Source: Desulfobacterales bacterium
Lineage (GTDB): Bacteria > Desulfobacterota > Desulfobacteria > Desulfobacterales > C00003106
Assembly: GCA_030594505.1 (NCBI GenBank)
Contig: JAUVFC010000072.1
Coordinates: 1 to 8,134 of the forward strand
Length of the DNA stretch: 8,134 nt
Reading direction: 5' to 3'
Shown here: piece after piece, positions 5,463-8,134 of the stretch
Position numbering within the stretch: the stretch's first letter is position 1
Layout: each line of letters begins with the position of its first letter
Notes under the pieces: model-generated
Database searches by the model: none
Told to the model about the DNA's origin: nothing
What the model saw: only the letters and a program-made list of their open reading frames with translations
Position numbers and translations under genes: made by a program

Positions 5463-7582
5463 AGTGCCTCCTGTCCTCCAAACTGTCCCTGGTTTCGATA
5501 TCGATCTTTTAATTCACCGAGCTTTCCCTTGTTCCAGCTCGAGACCCTGGTAAAATAACCCGTGATGCGGGTGATACCATCCACGTCTCCCGAGCCGCAA
5601 TAGGAACACTTCTCACTCAGTCCCCGGCTGACCTTGCCGCACTCTTTGCAGGCGGTAAACTCCGGGGAGAACGCGATCTGGTCATTTTTCGTATACCTAA
5701 AAGTCTTTATTATAAAATTTGCCAATGACTCCTTTGGCGGTTTTGATTCGCCAAGCCAAACATGTGTAATAGCGCCTGCTTCGATGATCGGATGGAATCT
5801 CCCTTCCAGTTTCACCCTTTCGATCGGGTTCATGGGGGCGCCCACATTATATAATGTAGAATTGGTATAATAAACCTCATTCTTATCAAGATTCCCCTTT
5901 ACGATCTCTTTGGCTTCCTCGGGATAATATTTGAGGTCGAGTTTGGCAAAACGGTAAGCCGTACTTTCTGCCGGGGTCTGTTCCAAGACAAATTTCATTC
6001 CATACTTCCGGCTTAACTTGTCGGCCACAAGTTTCATATGGGCAATCACCTCCAGGCCGAATCTCGTGGCATCGTGTGATTCATGCATCTCCTGCCCAAT
6101 GTGATATTGAATCAGCTCGTTTAACCCGACCATGCCGATCAAATAGGTGCATCGGTGCATCCTCAGATAAGGGGTCCCATCGAGTTTCATGGTCAGGAGA
6201 TTCAGAGGGCCCGATTTTTCGTTTGCAAGGAGCCTCTGTATGAATTCTCGTTTTTTGCTATGCGCATCGGCTGCTATCTTCATCATCTCTGTAATATTTT
6301 CAAAAAGGCCGGAATTATCTTTGCCGGACTTGTAGGCAATTCGAGGGAGATTCAATGTTACATTCTGGAGCGCTGAATACCGCATCTTCCATGGCTCTTT
6401 GGCATCTTCAAGATCTGATTGCTCCAGCTTAAAGCTTAGCCTGCAACATTCGGATATCTTGGCAGTGCTGCCACGGTCAAAGACAAAGTAGGTGTTGCCT
6501 TTGTCTGCGGCAACATCACAGATATGATTCAAGAACTCCTCGTGCCCCGGTGTCCTGAAAAACTTTTCCGTGATGTGCACAAGCGGTTTTGGGAAAAAAA
6601 AGGGCCTGCCCGCTCCATCTCCTTCTTTATAGACATCAAAAAGGAACCATACAAATCGCTGAGCGTCCTTTTCATAGTCCGCGTACGTCTTTCCGGTGTA
6701 GGTCCCGCCAGGCCCTATTGCCGGGACGTCTTCAAAGTGTTTTGGGACCTCCCAATAAAGATTAATGTCGGAAAAGATGGCCTGTCCCCCGCGTGCCACT
6801 GCCTGCTGGGAAAACTCAAAGATCAACATCTGGGCAAGCTGCTTGACCTCGCGATCGCTGAGATCCACGAGATAAGGGGCGAAAAACAGATTGACCGCGT
6901 CCCAGCCGATGGCCCCGGCAAAGTTGCTTTGCAGGGCAGCGGCAAATTTCACCATATGGGCAAGTAGAACCTCGGGATGTTTGGCCGGCTTTGCCATTGC
7001 AAGGGAATTGGGAAGATTCAGTCCGAACTTTTTCAAATACTCCAGGGACTGGCCGGAACAATAAGGCCGATCAATAAACCCGAGGTCGTGAAGGTGTATG
7101 TCCCCGCGCATATGGGCCTCACCGACCTCCTGAGGAAAGACGTTTAAGAGCGCATATTCCTTTTTGATCCCTTCAGCCAGTGTAAGGTTGGTGGCTTCAG
7201 GCCCGTGAGGGACATTTGCATTTTCCTTATTGGGATGCATAATCATCTGTTCGGCATCATAAAGAGGCACTCCCAGCCGGGTATGCATGCTGCGTGCCTG
7301 CTCCAATCCCCGTTCTATCAATTTTGCGTCGACCAATTCACGAATCAGAGGAGCTGTCAGCATCTTGATTCCGGAAGAGAGAACCTGTTGTTCCACTTCC
7401 AGGCTGATCGCATCTGCTGTATCACGATCCACAAAGGTCTCGCGAATCAGTGCATCCACGATCTTTTGGCGATTCCAGCCGTCGATTGCCTCTTTTGATG
7501 TATGTACGAAGAGCGCCATGTCGGTTGTTTCTTGCATTCGTCTTTCTTGCTCAGGAGATGATAATTGAACTACAGATCCCAT
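5459..7582 (-). CDS. nrdD: Anaerobic (class III) ribonucleoside-triphosphate reductase, large subunit
   Basis: This 707-residue glycyl-radical enzyme reduces ribonucleotides to deoxyribonucleotides without oxygen. Numbering is from ATG 7582. Residues about 25-115 (WNRQKIVDALIRE onward) resemble an ATP-cone regulatory domain. HLHDL (163-167) precedes C175 (RPYCSG). The finger-loop candidate for the thiyl radical is the adjacent pair C379-C380 in ISECCRLSF, and C478 (HRCTYL) may take part in disulfide chemistry. The C-terminal zinc site uses CKEC (645-648) and CSYC (659-662). The radical glycine is G675 in RITGYF, 32 residues from the end, followed by WNKGK. The start was set at ATG 7582 because AAAGGTGG lies just before it; a GTG at 7591 falls inside that site. 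The gene leads the operon nrdD-redoxin-nrdG. NrdR-like boxes upstream suggest NrdR repression. Confidence 0.95.
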   Translation of the reverse strand: MGSVVQLSSPEQERRMQETTDMALFVHTSKEAIDGWNRQKIVDALIRETFVDRDTADAISLEVEQQVLSSGIKMLTAPLIRELVDAKLIERGLEQARSMHTRLGVPLYDAEQMIMHPNKENANVPHGPEATNLTLAEGIKKEYALLNVFPQEVGEAHMRGDIHLHDLGFIDRPYCSGQSLEYLKKFGLNLPNSLAMAKPAKHPEVLLAHMVKFAAALQSNFAGAIGWDAVNLFFAPYLVDLSDREVKQLAQMLIFEFSQQAVARGGQAIFSDINLYWEVPKHFEDVPAIGPGGTYTGKTYADYEKDAQRFVWFLFDVYKEGDGAGRPFFFPKPLVHITEKFFRTPGHEEFLNHICDVAADKGNTYFVFDRGSTAKISECCRLSFKLEQSDLEDAKEPWKMRYSALQNVTLNLPRIAYKSGKDNSGLFENITEMMKIAADAHSKKREFIQRLLANEKSGPLNLLTMKLDGTPYLRMHRCTYLIGMVGLNELIQYHIGQEMHESHDATRFGLEVIAHMKLVADKLSRKYGMKFVLEQTPAESTAYRFAKLDLKYYPEEAKEIVKGNLDKNEVYYTNSTLYNVGAPMNPIERVKLEGRFHPIIEAGAITHVWLGESKPPKESLANFIIKTFRYTKNDQIAFSPEFTACKECGKVSRGLSEKCSYCGSGDVDGITRITGYFTRVSSWNKGKLGELKDRYRNQGQFGGQEAL

Positions 7583-7587
7583 AGAAG

Positions 7588-7595
7588 CCACCTTT
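7588..7595 (-). promoter_or_regulatory. Ribosome-binding site that decides the nrdD start
   Basis: On the minus strand AAAGGTGG is followed by five bases (CTTCT) and the ATG at 7582. The in-frame GTG at 7591 is part of this site, so it is an unlikely initiation codon. Confidence 0.7.
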
Positions 7596-7631
7596 AGTTA
7601 TCATAAAGATTATAAAAAATTTAAAAATAGT

Positions 7632-7815
7632 TCACCGCAAAGGCGCAAAGAGCGCAAAGTTTCAAAATACTATTAACAAGCTTACTAATTCAATTTTCAG
7701 GAGATAAGTCGAATATCGAAATTGAGGAATTTAAATTTTCATTGAATTCACGGTCCCGAAATTCCACAATTTCTTTGTGATGTTTTTCCTTGCGCTCTTT
7801 GCGCCTTTGCGGTGA
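7632..7815. repeat. Palindromic element, family B (CGCAAAG-type arms), in the nrdD leader
   Basis: The left arm at 7632-7659 begins tcaccgcaaaggcgcaaag. It is complementary to the right arm at 7788-7815 at 27 of 28 positions, including 26 consecutive pairs. A second nested inverted repeat lies inside: gaaattgaggaattt (7718-7732) against aaattccacaatttc (7759-7773), with one mismatch in the core. No ORF is contained. Arms of this general CGCAAAG kind are familiar as dispersed repeats in many anaerobe genomes (general recollection, not searched here). It lies between the nrdD start and the best promoter candidate, so it would be transcribed as a large hairpin in the leader. Confidence 0.85.
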
Positions 7816-7868
7816 GATAAATAGTTACATTTTTTCAAAGGTCTTAAGGAGTTGTAAAAGACTCAAAC

Positions 7869-7916
7869 ATCCCATATGCTGTGTACTGACATAAAGTAAA
7901 ACACAACATATAGGTG
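7869..7916 (-). promoter_or_regulatory. Candidate tandem NrdR boxes
   Basis: There are two 16-bp sites separated by 16 bp. On the minus strand the upstream site (7916-7901) reads CACCTATATGTTGTGT and the downstream site (7884-7869) reads ACACAGCATATGGGAT. Against the NrdR consensus ACACWATATATWGTGT they match 12 and 11 of 16 positions. The 15-16 bp gap and the overlap with a promoter are the known arrangement for NrdR repression. The sites are also related to each other as an imperfect inverted repeat (12 of 14 between 7871-7884 and 7901-7914), so an RNA or DNA hairpin is the alternative reading. Confidence 0.45.
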
Positions 7917-7923
7917 TTGTCAA
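7895..7923 (-). promoter_or_regulatory. Candidate sigma-70 promoter of the nrdD-redoxin-nrdG operon
   Basis: A perfect TTGACA (-35) at 7923-7918 and TTTACT (-10, four of six) at 7900-7895 are separated by exactly 17 bp. Transcription would start near 7888, giving a leader of about 300 nt that contains the family B palindrome. One NrdR-like box fills the -35/-10 spacer and the other covers the early transcribed region. An isolated TATAAT at 7614-7609, just upstream of nrdD, lacks a matching -35. Confidence 0.5.
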
Positions 7924-8009
7924 GATGGCAACCCAAAGAAAAAATGAAATGGGAACGGAGGTCAAAGGAATTTCCAAGGATAAGTATAAGTTCGGGAGCA
8001 AAAAATAGT

Positions 8010-8134
8010 TGATGGTTTCGTAAAAAATCTTCGATTCGCTTTGCTGGTCACTTTTGAAAGGTTCTAAGTTCGCTTCGCTAAATTGCAAAAACTCGGGCTA
8101 ACGCCCTCAAACAGTTTGCAATTTTTACGCTTCG
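8010..8134. repeat. Left half of palindromic repeat, family A, at the window edge
   Basis: It begins tgatggtttcgtaaaaaatc (8010-8029), the family A end with one change (aa for ag). An arm follows at about 8058-8085 that is complementary to bases 31-55 at the other end of the window, then a small GGGC-TAAC-GCCC hairpin at about 8093-8106 near the expected apex. The final 30 bases (8105-8134) are identical to bases 1-30. If joined there, 8010-8134 plus 31-98 makes one complete element of 193 bp with both terminal repeats. Confidence 0.78.

Noticed and set aside
6524..6967. 147-codon plus-strand ORF
   Set aside because: It is antisense to the nrdD catalytic core with no motif of its own.
7825..8088. 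87-codon minus-strand ORF upstream of nrdD
   Set aside because: Its first third is translated from the family A repeat, the rest covers the promoter and NrdR-like boxes, it has no good ribosome site, and its hydrophobic stretch looks like translated AT-rich DNA.
1..8134. CRISPR array from the recurrent tgatggtttcg-type repeats
   Set aside because: Copies are few, far apart, inverted within each unit and not regularly spaced with unique spacers. They are palindromic elements.
1..8134. Complete circular plasmid or phage genome based on the 30-bp terminal identity
   Set aside because: No replication, partition, mobilisation or phage structural gene is present, and the identical ends lie in a repeat that also occurs inside the window. 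A broken assembly is simpler, though not proven.

Overview
The window suggests a strictly anaerobic bacterium, most likely a sulfate-reducing or syntrophic Desulfobacterota (old Deltaproteobacteria). This is inferred from an oxygen-sensitive class III ribonucleotide reductase operon, a selenium-type YedE/Se-carrier cluster, and intergenic regions full of long palindromic repeats. No rRNA, tRNA, CRISPR array, transposase or phage gene was seen.

Layout. (1) 1-98: the right half of a palindromic repeat (family A). (2) 138-2607, minus strand, GC-rich: a tightly overlapping three-gene unit read as yedE (two-repeat YeeE/YedE membrane protein), a Se/S-carrier-like (DUF3343) protein with an extra C-terminal module, and a kinase-fold protein resembling NAD(P)H-hydrate dehydratase. 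A doubtful small ORF precedes yedE. (3) 2794-2904: a divergent intergenic region with a decayed short family A copy. (4) 2905-3576, plus strand: a METTL20/21-like methyltransferase whose stop codon lies in another inverted repeat (family C). (5) 3648-4076, minus strand: an unrecognised small protein. (6) 4317-7582, minus strand: nrdD, a glutaredoxin/NrdH-like redoxin, and nrdG. A complete 149-bp family A palindrome separates the redoxin from nrdG. (7) 7583-8134: no convincing gene. It holds a 184-bp family B palindrome, a good minus-strand promoter overlapped by two NrdR-box-like sites, and the left half of a family A element at the window edge.

How the genes work together. NrdG (radical SAM) would install the glycyl radical on NrdD, and the small redoxin would supply reducing electrons for deoxyribonucleotide synthesis without oxygen. 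The promoter at 7895-7923, with two NrdR-like boxes 16 bp apart, would place the operon under NrdR control. Independently, the yedE unit probably imports or channels a selenium (or sulfur) species, with the Se/S-carrier protein as the soluble partner. The role of the dehydratase-like third gene is unknown and is the most open functional question here.

The first and last 30 bases of the window are identical. Joined across them, the two half-elements form one full family A palindrome. Either the contig was broken inside copies of a multicopy repeat, or the molecule closes on itself. The sequence alone cannot decide.
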